Source: Galerina marginata
Lineage: Eukaryota; Basidiomycota; Agaricomycetes; Agaricales; Galerinaceae
Direction of reading: 5' to 3'
Length of the DNA: 64,000 nucleotides
Assembly: GCA_023014335.1 (NCBI GenBank)
Contig: JAECYW010000009.1
Coordinates: forward strand, 2,108,001-2,172,000
The notes beneath the pieces are model-generated. The model was not told the DNA's origin. It searched no databases and saw only the letters and a program-made list of their open reading frames with translations. Positions 1 through 11,007 of this stretch are shown in pieces; the first letter of the stretch is position 1; the number at the start of each line of letters is the position of its first letter. The position numbers and the translations under genes were made by a program.

Positions 1-1307
1 CAACTTGGACACAGTGGTCGGGGATTATTTCCCCGAATTGCGCAACCCCGTCATTATCGACCAGTCCTCAGGGAATTCGACTTCGACACCTGCAAAGACG
101 GCCATTACCGTCAAGCACTTGCTTAATTTCACCAGTGGGCTATTCTACCCATTCTCGCCTGAAGCACCTTTCCTCTTGCCGGAGGGCTACCACTCGAAAG
201 ATATACATGCTGCCGCAGACCCTGTTTCTGCGTTCTTCAGCCTGCTAAAGGTATGACTTCTCTCTAAAAGCTGGGCTCGAATACTAATGTCTGCCAGGGG
301 GATCTTCCTGGGGTGCCTCTGAAATTTGAACCTGGAACAGATTGTGCGCATCTACGGATTACACCGAGCAGTACTCGGGTTTACTAATTCATCTCCTATT
401 TGAAGTCGCGTATGGATGGAGTTCGGACGTGTTGGGCTTCCTTGTTGAGAAGGTCTCCGGTCAAACTTTGGAACAATTCTGGTACGTTTATTCACACAAT
501 ATATCAGGCAAACAGCAAAACCGATGCGCACGGTAATTTTACAGCAAAGAACATATATTTAACCCCTTGGGAATGGAAACATCCTTCTACTTGACACCTG
601 AGCTTCGCCAACGTCTCGTCAACCTGTCTTTCCGCGAGAAAGATGGAACACTCCGTTCTTGGGCAAATCAGGTCGAGATCATAGAGCAAGATCCGGCCAA
701 ACGTACGTATTACGTTTTTCAGAGGCGGAGAATATCGTCATCGACTAACGTGACCCCTTATCAGTCAAACTTCACCTTGGAGGAGTGGGCTTGTACAGCT
801 CCATGAGGGATTATCTCAAACTTCTTCGCCATCTTATGCAGATTCATGGTGAATACACGATCAACACTAGTCACTTCCGTGTTAATAGATTTTGTAGCCG
901 GGAAGTCGGTCGCAAATCCCATTTTAAAACCAGAGACCGTCCACGAAATATGGGTGCCTGCGCTTTCTGAGGCCGCCGCCAAGTCTGTGTCGGAAATTGT
1001 CCAACTCCCAGACTTAAACTGGGGTACAACAATGGCTATCGTAAGCGAGGACTGGCCTCAGCGCCGAAAGAAAGGTTCTGTTTGCTGTGCGTGGACTTTT
1101 CCAAATCACGTTTACCAGTATCTAACACTGCACTTCTTACATCTCATAGGGGGAGGGTGGGCAGGAACTGCACATTTTATCGATCCGGCCACTGGGATTG
1201 CTGCTGTCTTCGGGATCCAGATGACACCCCCCGACATGGAGACGGTTCAGGCTACCAAGGATTTAGAGGTTGTATTATATTCTGCCTTGGTTACTGGAAC
1301 AGCCTGA
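1..1307 (+). CDS. Beta-lactamase-like serine hydrolase, 3' part only
   Basis: The gene enters the window already in frame, so the start and the catalytic SxxK motif lie upstream. Seven exons can be read: <1-250, 298-343, 406-481, 545-702, 765-848, 889-1074 and 1150-1307. All introns are GT-AG, 40-75 nt, and the third exon is preceded by a clear ttactaat branch site. The joined protein contains LLNFTSGL, FEPGTDFAYGWSSDVLGFLV (the region of the Tyr-x-Asn/Ser second active-site motif), FNPLGMETSFYLTPEL, and a C-terminal GGGWAGTAHFIDP where class C enzymes carry the third (HxG/KxG-like) motif. This order is typical of beta-lactamase class C / esterase EstB-type hydrolases, which in fungi act on esters or lactones rather than in antibiotic resistance. 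The substrate cannot be inferred. The 40 nt intron 849-888 is unusually short and its borders are the least certain. Confidence 0.85.
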
Positions 1308-2572
1308 GAAAGGTCCTAGGTTTGAAGAAATATCACTCATGTATAATATGGAATTGGATGATGAAATTTTATCACAGACAGTCAACAGGACATTCTATCA
1401 CAATGTAAGGTTCAAACAAACACTCGAAGGCCTCAACAGTTCGCCAGACTTATCCTGCAAGAGCACACCATGGAACAATAATTTTTCACATTGGAAAATA
1501 GACATACACATGCAACAACTGCCCATTCTCAGTGATAATCTTTCCCATGGCTCGCAAATTCTAGTGCACAGGATGGTATCCTAGCCATTCGAAGCCTTTC
1601 GTCTTCGTCGCTTTTAGTGGTCAGTCACAACATCGAGCTTGAAATTGCAATTGGCGGAGCTGGTTCTGTACGTCGTTTCAAGCAGGGGACTGTTGGTCTA
1701 GATTTTCTATACGCAGTCAGTGAAGCTGCGCGACGTTTTCGGAGTCCCTCCTGGTTCCAGCCACGTAATCGAGTCTTCTGATGACGATGCCCACAAGTAA
1801 AGCCGCAGGACTCTCGGGCAAGGTTTGCTTTCTGCAATTATGATCGGTCATAATTGCGCGGAGCACTCACTAGTCGAGTGCTATTATACGGCCTCGATGA
1901 CAACACGACTGCGAAAGACGCACAACAGGCGAAGAGTTATCCACTATTCATGTGTTCTGGCCAGATGAAAGAAATCTATTCTTCGAGCATGTTATGGAGC
2001 AATTTCCTTGCCATCTCCTCTGGGCCATGTCGATTCCTGGGTCTTGGTTCACAGAAGGTATCTTCAAACAAGAGCTCGCTCACCTTTTAAAATCCCGCGA
2101 ATATGGCCAGGTTCCGTTATCGAAGGACCTCGCCCATTCAATGCCCAGCTTCGAATGCCTTGAGGCGCGTCATGCATCCAAGGACGACCAAGAAAGGAGT
2201 GATCGACCCGGAAACGAACGAAAAAACCGACCACGCAGTCGGACAACAAGCCTGTTATTGACTAGCACAGCAGGGGATCGTCCAGGGACGTGTGCCCAAG
2301 TTCAAGGCAATCAGGCCATTCCACCACATGCAGAGCAGCAAGGAGGCCACGATGGTGAGGTCATTCTAAACAAACCTGGATAACAACACTTCACACTCGC
2401 CATCCTCGCCCCCCTCTCGAGTTCACTCTTTCGTCCCCCTTCCGTCCTCGCCCCCCTCTATTCTCCCTTTCCCTTTCCCATTGCCGATATCGGGCCTACT
2501 TCATATTCCATACTCCCCCTCTGCGGACTGTTCCTGGATTTCACGGCTTCTTGACGGTTTCTTCCTCGCATC
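1308..2572. other. Intergenic stretch with a possible decayed gene fragment
   Basis: No intact gene is visible. On the plus strand about 1690-2383 carries protein-like segments in different frames: FGVPPGSSHVIESSDDDAHK then a stop near 1797, RVLLYGLDDNTTAKD near 1875, and VFWPDERN leading into an open stretch near 1950-2383. The segments could be remnants of a fungus-specific (FunK1-like) kinase gene broken by stops and frameshifts, but the family assignment is a weak guess. The last 200 bases before the next gene are C/T-rich and probably its 5' untranslated region and promoter. Confidence 0.3.
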
Positions 2573-3547
2573 ATGGCTCTCGATTCCAATTTCATCGCAG
2601 CAAACGGCGCACGGGGCGTCGAAAGGAACGGGATGGTGTCAGGGCTCGAGCACAATCCCTACGCCGTGCTAGCAGTTGCCGGAGCACGTGTATATCACAC
2701 CAAGCTCAATGTGAAGGACAGCCAGTGGGTTTATTCTCGCTGGAAGGGCACGCTGACGTTCGGGCGGGACATCGAAACCCCTAACTCTGCCTCGCAGGAA
2801 GTCAGCGAGACAGAGAGACACTGGTTCCGACTTGCCGACGATGAAACAGGGAGGACCGTGTGGATGTTCAAGTTTCCAGAACAATTCGAATACTCAGTAG
2901 ACCGCCCGTTCTTCCACGTCTTCCAAGGGAGGGTTCGTCCATGCTGCCAGACGCTATTGATTATCATGGAAACTAAAGCTCAATTTTCGTTTAGACCCGA
3001 CGATATGGGTTCCTCTTCAACGACGACGACGAGGCTTCTGTCTTCGGGCGTAAAGTAATGGAACGGCTGTTCAACGGTCGTGGGTGGCAATCACTCACAA
3101 CACACAGTTTTTGGGCTAACATCTTCCGCAAAACCCCTCTAGAACCGCCGAAGAAGGCGCGAAATGGGACAGTCAGGTCAAAATCCCTCTCTGGCAGCAT
3201 TTCGCGCACCATGATCTCTTCGCCCGCACCTCATTCCTTCAAGCATGTTGCCCATGTGGGCGTCAACAAGGAAGGTGTCTTCGAGGCTTCGAAAGATCTC
3301 GACAGCGCCTGGAGGGCAATGCTCGCAGACTTACAAGGTCACGGAGTCAGTGAGGCCATCGTTGTACGGCATAGCGACTTTGTTGACGGCTTTTGGAAGG
3401 GTGTCGAAGCCATCCGAATGGTCGAACCTTCGGAGGTGGAGAGATTCGATGGTAAGTTGCTCGAATATTCTGACCTCTTGTAACGACTGAATGTATGACG
3501 CAGGGAAAGAAATGTCGCGCAAAATGGCTTCGGTTTCGGCATTTTGA
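2573..3547 (+). CDS. Short WASP-like protein: WH1 (EVH1) plus CRIB domain, no VCA
   Basis: Exons are 2573-2932, 2995-3079, 3143-3451 and 3504-3547, giving 265 residues. Residues about 25-145 match a WH1/EVH1 domain: HNPYAVLAVAGARVYHTKLN, then SRWKGTLTFGRD, then PFFHVFQGRTRRYGFLFND ending in a helix. Residues 173-188 fit the Cdc42/Rac-binding CRIB consensus exactly (ISSP, F-K-H, HVG), followed by a helix like the WASP GTPase-binding domain. WASP-family proteins link Cdc42 and phosphoinositides to Arp2/3-driven actin assembly. Here the frame stops about 15 residues after the CRIB helix, so the proline-rich region and the actin/Arp2/3-binding VCA segment are absent. Only 118 bp separate the stop from the converging next gene. 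The second intron is in frame (63 nt), so its removal is inferred from its GTGGGT donor and gctaac branch site. It could be a decoy or adaptor rather than an activator. Confidence 0.8.
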
Positions 3548-3665
3548 ATAAGTGGGGATACGGCTACATATGCAGGTTACAATTCGTGATGGATATAATT
3601 ATTACCTCGATACTTGCGGCTCTAATGATCTATAGCAGGTCTATGAAATGTTGTACGATATTTGA

Positions 3666-5924
3666 TTAAAAACGTGTTAGATCGCGCCCAAAGATCCCTA
3701 AGAGAGAGTCAAGAAAGGTAAAGAGAGAAATATCAAGACCACGTACAATTTAAGAACCTGTTCACAAATGGCGAGTTAGTCGTGGAATTTCATTCAAGGC
3801 GTTGGTGGAGAAATACCTACCAATATGTTGGGACAAGTATTCTGGAATGAACTTATCAGATATAGGCAAATAGAAGTAGCCTCTAGACGTACTTGTTTCT
3901 GAGACTCAGCGTCATCGTAAAATATGCAGAGCGCCATAGCAGCCATGCAAGACGGCCCGTCTCCTTCTGCATAAAGCCATCTGCTGAACCATTTGCAGCA
4001 GGACGATCGAATATCGCTTTCCTAAAGCACAATGTTCTGTAAGTCTACGTAGAAACTTCTGAAACACACTGACCAGTCCCCGATATATGCTAGACTGCCT
4101 TGGTTGTGGAATTCAAACGGTTCAGGGGAGGGTTGGTCTTTAGCAAGCCTATTGATTTTTTTGGTAATGTACTTCGCCTTTTGGGCGGCCACTGTGAATC
4201 GTTAATTAGTTGAAAGCTCGGGAAACGGGCGGAGAAGTCACCTTGTGCAGTTGCAGGAAGAGGAGCGTCGTCTATCCGGGCGGCGTCACCAATAGCCCAA
4301 ACGTCAGGATTTGGCTTTCCGTCCTCCATAATGACGTTCAGGTGGTCGTTGGTGATCAGGCTGCCCTAATCAGAACAGTGCAGAGATAAAACAAATTTGT
4401 GATCCTCACCTCAATCCCTTGGGGTCCTTTCTAATTTGTGACGCCACTCGCACAAGGGGATTTGGTGCCAGACCTGTGCTCCATACAAGTAGACCAAAGG
4501 GAACTACAAAATCTGTCAGAACGCGCTACTAAATTCTAAGCCAGTACTGCACCTTCTCCTATCTCCTTGACAATCATTTTCCCCTATTCAAATGTAAGCC
4601 TTAGAAACGCATAAAAACCGGAGAAGCAAACATTTTCGACGCGTTCAACGTGATGATTAGTTAAAATGCTGATGCCTTCGCGAGACAGAGTCTTCTCCGT
4701 GTATCTTAGCGCAGTGTGAGTCGACAACAAAGAACGACGACGAAGAAAAATACAACTGCTTACTGTCGCAAAGACTGATCGAAAGAGCCCAAAATACTAG
4801 GAGCAACGTCATAAACCGTGATTTTTACCATCCTGGCAAGTGTTGGGTAATGTTGAGATATTTCAGCGTGTATGAGATCGTGCAACTCCGCCGAAAATTC
4901 AATTCCGGTTGGTCCACCGCCTTCATGATACGATAAACCAGATGCCCTTTCAGCAACATGAATGTTGTGCTTACCAACAATACAGAAGTTGAGTAAGTTT
5001 TGGCGCTCAATGTCAGATAAGAAAGGCTGGCTAGCTTGTTCAAAACATTCGAGAATGCGAGCTCGAATCCGTCGAGCATCTTTCACGTCTTTGAGAAAGT
5101 GGGCGTGTTCCTTCACCCCTGGTATGTCGAAGGCTAGGAGTCGCGTGAATTACATAGGCCGTTTCTGATAATTCGGAAGCTTACTTTGCGAATAAGCTCC
5201 GACAGCGATGATCAGTTTGTCATATTTCAATGTGAATGGGGGCCCTGGTCGATCCACGAGTGCTTCGGAGTCCCCAATTGCCTCAGCATTGATGGGTCGC
5301 GTGGCGGGCATCTAAAACAATGATAAGACTATGGCTTTCACAGACTATATTTCTAACGAACGCATTTAAGCTGCTTCTGAGTAAAATCTAGCAAAGTAAT
5401 AGTATTAACAATCGGATTAAAAAGGCTGTTTGGTACCCACCAATTTCATCGCACCAGGCTTGATGGTAAGTCTGGAAGAAGGAAAGTTTCAGCTTTGTTT
5501 ACTTTGGACCGTGGCACACGAACTGCTTGAGGTGTATAGCGTCTAACCTAGAGACAATGAGAACGAGTATAGAAGCATTAAAGGGACTGACAGGTTCCAC
5601 AGCACATCTAAACTCCAAGGTCCCAACTGCCGTTCCCGCGAGTAGAGGCGTAAAGTTGAAGTAATTGTTGGGAGAAATTATGACAACATCTAACCATCGA
5701 ACAACGGTGAGGCATCACAAGACCGATTCATGACAACGTAACTTACCCCAACGCTTCTTATCAATCTTCCGAAGGACGTTGTATCCTCCCCACCCAGAGC
5801 CTAAAATCACGACGCGTTCTGTGCTTCTAGGAAGTGAAGAGCTAAACTGCCGCGTTTGGAGGATGCGACCGAGTACACGGGGCTGAAAAACACGACGAGT
5901 GCTACAAAATGTAGTAGTCGACAT
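3666..5924 (-). CDS. Mitochondrial type II NADH:ubiquinone oxidoreductase (NDH-2)
   Basis: A rotenone-insensitive, single-subunit flavoenzyme of the mitochondrial inner membrane that passes electrons from NADH to ubiquinone without pumping protons. The ATG at 5924 gives an Arg/Ser-rich presequence ([20 protein letters not shown]) followed by the FAD-binding [19 protein letters not shown]. The second dinucleotide-binding motif, [15 protein letters not shown], is formed by splicing out the intron that starts just after IVG. Other family blocks are [40 protein letters not shown] and the C-terminal membrane anchor [20 protein letters not shown], which needs two introns only a dozen codons apart. 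I count 16 introns of roughly 45-65 nt. No EF-hand insertion is seen, which argues against the calcium-binding external type, but internal versus external facing cannot be decided. The stop at 3666-3668 converges on the WASP-like gene. Confidence 0.95.
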
Positions 5925-6497
5925 GAAGTTGAAAGGAATTTGCGAGGATAACGGGTTTCCATTGCAGCCTTTTATGTGGACGAAGCAGAAGGACGCGCGG
6001 GTAAACACGGGTGGCCTCCCGTCATAGTGCAATATCACCGCCTCAGCCGGCTTTGCAACCTCTTGTTAATCGCACAATGGTATGCCTTCGAGCAGCAGGC
6101 ACATGTGATGGTTAGCTCGCCTCATTCCAGCTGCTGCAGTCTGTATCAAGTTTTGGATCAAGTACAATCGCAGAAAATGAAAGGATGTCGATTTGCAGTT
6201 GGTACATCACGTGACCTTTCAATATTTCTGCACGCGTCGAAACCGCGCCGGTCATAACTCATCCATCCATCCCGACGGAGAAGGATCTTCGTCTCATACG
6301 AACAGTCAATTCGACGACAACTATTCTACTCAGAAGACATCCAGAGTACGTCATCTAGCGACATAATTCCTATACACGCGACACTTCAATGGTTTTACAG
6401 ACCTAAATACAACCGATGCAACGAATCATAACATAGAATGGCTTGAGAATGGCACAAGCTCGAATGCAGACAACAATCGACAGTCAAGCTTAATTTA
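5925..6497. other. Intergenic region upstream of NDH-2
   Basis: This 573 bp holds the 5' flank of the NDH-2 gene and the 3' flank of the kinase gene, both on the minus strand. No TATA box or other recognisable element was found, and open frames here have no family resemblance. Confidence 0.5.
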
Positions 6498-8925
6498 TCA
6501 GGTTTCGAGAAGGTCAGGTTGCCAGCACCAAAGAATGTTCGTGACACGTTTCGTTACTGCACGAATAGCTCTGCCCGGTGCAGTCGCAATGAGTTGGACC
6601 GTCCCCGAACGCCGTTTCACTTGCCGTTCCGATGGCAGCCGCTCGTTAGTCACGCCAGCGCTTAGCAAGGAGATGGCTATTTTTTGGTCGATTGACCAGA
6701 TATTACCCATCCTCTCTGCTGACGGTATTTGCGGCAAAATTGGATTTACCAGAGGCAGGCGCACTGAGGACCGCTCCTTTTGGTCGACCTCGATTTGCTG
6801 GGTGAGACGAGGAGGCTCGTTCGTTGTGGATACCAGTCGCAGCCTGTCTGGCTTTCGTATTTCGTCGTCTTTCCTTGCGCCCCAGGATTCTGGAGATTCT
6901 CCCAGAGGGAAGTCTAATCCTGAATCATTGAAGCTGCGGTCGGAATTCGAAGTATCCAGAATCAAGGTACAGTGACCATATTCCTCCTCCGACATCAGCT
7001 CCATTGGCTGACCAAGTTTCACGTCGCCCTTGGCAAAAAAGCGGGCGATAGATGCACTGGAAGGGAATGGTTGCATAGAGCTATTGGGGGTATCCTGTCC
7101 GACGGTGGAAACAAATCGAGACGACATAAACTCCTCCTGGTCAACAAGCATCGATTGGCCAGAATCATGTGAGGTGGGAGAGCCAAAATCGTTAGTTCTG
7201 TCTTCGAGTATACGTGTTGCAGGCCGACTAATGTCGAGGGCTTCTTTCCGGCGGTCCATAAAATGCTGTAGCATCGGGGTGATCGTGCTTAAACTCGACC
7301 CACGAGCGAGGCCAGGTGAATCGTAATCGGTTGGAAATGCGTCGCGTAATGGGCTCCGCGTTCGAGATGCAGTGTCGTCTAGGGAAGGTCCTTCTGGTCT
7401 TTGTCCGCCGACTCCGATTGGTGGGTTGAGTGAATCAACCCCAAAAAAGGATATGTTAGGTGGACGTGGACATGGTGGGTGGCGCAGAGATTCGACGTCC
7501 TTCCACGAATCCCTTAGGGGATCAAAAAATGTATGCAATATGACCGCTTCCCCAAACAGTCGACCGCTTGGGTTACGAACAAGTAGCTGTAGAACAGCAC
7601 CATTTAGAACAAAGGAGCCGTTGCAGGAATATAAGTCAACTTACTGATTGCAGGAAGCAATGCAATGATGCGTCAGACTCCTGGATTATTTTCGATTCTC
7701 CGTGCAAAATGCGGGCAAGGTCGTCCGGTAAGTCGCTTTCCGAATGAGACGGGATTCGTCCAGTACGGACTTCGTAAAGCATCAGACCCAGGCTCCACCA
7801 ATCAATTCGCTCGTCGTACACCAAGAGGCCCTCATCGTTCCTTTCCAAGAGCTCTGGAGCGGCATATGCAGGGGTCAGCGTAACTACATCGTCCAGCTGT
7901 AGAACGATATTCCCGAACTTGACGTTTTTAGTGTCGCATTCCGAGAGGGACTGCTGGCTCTCTATCGACGGATAATCGACAATGGGCAGTAGCCTGGCAG
8001 CACCGAAGTCGCCGAGGACTACGTGTCCGTCCCTGGTGATCATGATGTTGGCGGGTTTAACATCTTGATGGACTATTCCATGACGATGGAGAAATAACAG
8101 CGCGATGCAGAGTTCTGCTGCTAACAATCTCAAGGACCTGATCGCAGATTCTGGCGAATCTGTAAATATACATGTTAGAAGATCGGATTTAAACAATGCT
8201 GAGTACGACATACCTTGATAAACGCAAAAATGTCTCGCAACACGGGGGTTAGCTAAACTGGTCGGGTAATTGTCCTGTAAGGCATACTTGAGTCAAGTTT
8301 CAATGATACTCGCTCAAATGAAATGTCAATTCACCAAGTGGATATGAGAAAAGACATCGTCTGAGAAGCCTTTCTGTACCCTCACTCCTTGAACAAATGG
8401 ACATGATCCTTTGGTGGACGCGATGAACTCGAGAATTGCAATTTCCTGCGCATTGTCCCTGGAGTATCCATAGTTTCGAATGGTGTCCTTGAGCAACTTC
8501 GCAACAACGAACGAGTTGTCTTCATGCTGGGTCATTGTTGTAGAGAGGTTCTCTCGATTCCGACGCAAGGGAATGGTCGGAAAGTGGTGGGCAGTGGACG
8601 GCCGAGAGAATGAATTGGGTCGAAACGATTTTGGATATGCCCTGGCAGCGGCGGGGTGGCAAGCGGAGAGGGAACCTTCATCCAATGGAAGCTAGCTCAA
8701 AAAGTCCTCTGACGTACTGGAACGACTAAGAGAACCCGGTGAGACTCGTAATCTGGAGCTACGATTTGGGTTAACAGAAAGGGCGAGGTGATTGGCCGGT
8801 GAAGAACGTCGAGACGAGCTAGGGGTCCAGTAGATGCTGTTGCTTTTGATCTGATCGTCATCCTCCCAGAAATCCTCGGAGTAAAGAGCATCCGCGTCCG
8901 TGCGCAGGCCGACCTTGGGTAGCAT
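6498..8925 (-). CDS. Atypical serine/threonine protein kinase
   Basis: The five-exon model (8925-8718, 8675-8335, 8274-8214, 8159-7645, 7586-6498) gives 737 residues. The catalytic core is clear: LHRHGIVHQDVKPANIMI (catalytic loop, HQD in place of the usual HRD), VVLGDFGAARLL (intact DFG), a TPAYAAPELL activation segment and DERIDWWSLGLMLYEVRTGR. A LLVRNPSGRL...HTFFDPLRDSW segment after the core resembles the end of AGC-type kinases. The N-lobe is weak: FVVAKLLKD may hold the ATP-anchoring lysine, but no GxGxxG loop is evident before it. The last 300 or so residues are Ser/Pro-rich and probably disordered. The first intron is only 42 nt and rests on reading frame alone. Substrates are unknown. 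The D in HQD and the DFG suggest it is still catalytic. Confidence 0.85.
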
Positions 8926-9390
8926 CTAGAATGATGAAAAAAATAAATAGGGAGAAAGGAAAGAAACCCTAAATTCAACTCGGAGCCAAATTGACGATCG
9001 AAAATGGAGTGCCGGTTCAAGTGTAAAGCAATCGCAAACTTGTCGCAAACGGCAAGTCTGTGAACGAACTCAACAATATCCGGGCACCAGGCCATGTATC
9101 CCAACATTCATCGTTGGAATTGGACTAGGCCACGGTCGGGAACATCGAAGTTGAGATTGAAGCTGAAGCAAAGCTCGGCGAAGTCACATCGCGTCCCCAA
9201 AAATTTGAGAATATTTGTTTGGCCTTTATTTGTTTTAAAAGGTCTTGGCGGGCTCCACAGGCGCTTAAAGCCTTAACGTGACGGGGTCTCCATAGAAACC
9301 CTAATTTCCATACGTTTGTTCGGAAGGTTACGATAAATTCTTAATGAGTTACAAAGTTCGTTTGAAAATCATCTAACGAAAGCCAGCCAG
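8926..9390. other. Intergenic region
   Basis: 5' flank of the kinase gene and 3' flank of the Con-6 gene. An open frame at 8950-9107 on the minus strand begins with two ATGs but cannot be spliced into the kinase in frame at the only visible donor/acceptor pair, so it is treated as 5' untranslated sequence. Nothing else recognised. Confidence 0.45.
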
Positions 9391-10072
9391 CTACTCGTAC
9401 GCGTCCTTCAATACCTGTTCAGCGTGATGCTTGGCTTCGTCCGAAACGTTTGGGTCTATAACGCAATGCCAAAATTCAATGATTCATGAATCTAGAAAAT
9501 TTTAGGAATTGACCGCTCACTCTTCAAAGTAGCTTTGTAGCCCCCGAGAACACGGTTGAAATTAGGGCTTTCGTCGCTGTCAGCTTCCGGGGTGTATGCC
9601 GAAGACTCCTCCCCATCGAGCATTCGCTTCGCATGCTCCTTGGCTTCGTCGGAAACATTGTCTCCTATTTGTCGCATTAGTCAAAAGCAAAATGAAACAT
9701 AGAGCAGTACGAACGGGCCAAAGTCGCCTTGTAGCCTGTTATACGGGAAGATAAAATAAGCCACCACTTGCGGTGTATTCATACATGAATATACGTACCG
9801 CCACGTTGGCGATTTGGGTTCTTCCCGTCGCCTTCGTCGTCAACATTCGCGCGATTGGAACCTCCACTCGAGTAATCAGCAGGTACTTCCCTGCCCATCT
9901 GTTCAAGCCGTTGAGCCGCACTTTCTTTCGCCTCAGCAGAGACACTGTCGTTATGGATCGCCGCTTTGAGACCCCTTGCAACGTTTTCCGGGTTCTTATT
10001 GGTGTCTGAAATTCGTCAGTATAAGAACAGGCGAATGAAGTAGTGGAGAGTATAATCACTGTTGTCGGACAT
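9391..10072 (-). CDS. Con-6 family protein with three repeats
   Basis: Splicing a first exon of only four codons (MSDN, ATG at 10072) to three further exons gives a small hydrophilic protein with three Con-6-type repeats. They are NPENVARGLKAAIHN...VSAEAKESAAQRLEQMG, then GGYKATLARDNVSDEAKEHAKRML, then GGYKATLKNPNVSDEAKHHAEQVL. The last ends in KDAYE and a stop at 9391. Con-6 was first described as a conidiation-specific protein of Neurospora, and relatives are often abundant in spores or under stress. The biochemical role is unknown. The repeats are joined by an acidic, Asp/Glu/Ser-rich linker. Each intron falls at the border of a repeat, which suggests growth by exon duplication. Three paralogues lie on the same strand between 18.4 and 20.9 kb. 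Confidence 0.85.
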
Positions 10073-10119
10073 GTTAAGCAGGTTGCGATTTGTTAGGGTA
10101 GGATACGAAATTGGCCCAC

Positions 10120-10128
10120 TATTTATAT
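10120..10128 (-). promoter_or_regulatory. TATA box of the Con-6 gene
   Basis: On the minus strand the bases read catataaatag, about 50 bp before the ATG at 10072. The strong TATA motif at this distance suits a highly inducible gene. The assignment rests on motif and distance only. Confidence 0.5.
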
Positions 10129-11007
10129 GCAAAGAACAGGACCCTGACACCAACCCGCAAACGTAATTAGGCGAAGAAGCCACCCAATTCGTCATGCATG
10201 GCGCTGGGTATGATGCAATACCCTCCAAAGGTTAAGCTTTCAATTGAATCCAATGATCTGGAGCTCTCAGGGTCAGATGGAATGACGGTGAAAAATAAGT
10301 GAAAAATGCAATATTAATCCATGATGCCAACAAGAAATCAACAACGCCATTCGTCACTAAATAATTTGCCACGCCTTGTTAGATGATTTATGGCTTTGCT
10401 TTCTATGCTTTAACACCGAACTATGATCCAAACTTTTAATAATATACTCAGCTACTGTGAATCTGGTCTCCGAACCTGCTAAAGGTTTTGAGATGCGCGA
10501 GTGTTTTTGTTGCTGACCCCAGTTAGCGCCAAAGGTTCCAGAGGTTGCGGACACCCCCTGGCCCAGACGTCGAGTAAGACTGGAGTGCGCAGATCATTAG
10601 ATTGCCTCGTCGTCTTCAACTTTGATGTGCCAAACGATTTTGTTTCGTGAGAAGAAGTATGCTCTTTTCACTATAATAGACTCCAATGCAGCTATTAATT
10701 AGGCAGTCTGTATGTCCATCGTTGCACATAATTTGCTTAGCAATGCGACAACTCCTCCAGGACAAAATAGGGTCCAATGAACCAGGATTGTCAAGCCATT
10801 ACACCAAACAACCTTTGCTTACCGCAAAATACTTCTCATACTCAACACCAGTCAGCACAACGTACGTTCTTTCATCGTTTTGAATGATGAATAATTCCTT
10901 GTGGACGGGGTGGCGTCCAAAAGGCATTAAGTCGGAGACACGCGCGAAGCCAGAGTGGCGCACTTCCAAAAACAGGTCTTCCGATTGTTGTCATTTGGTC
11001 TTTCATT

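Noticed and set aside
3055..3107. Intron in the WASP-like gene with a GTAATG donor
   Set aside because: Splicing here shifts the frame and removes the WH1 terminal helix. The in-frame intron 3080-3142 fits better.
8950..9107. Upstream exon for the kinase gene (MLGYMAWCPDIVEF)
   Set aside because: The only visible intron joins it to the kinase in the wrong frame, so the ATG at 8925 was kept as start.
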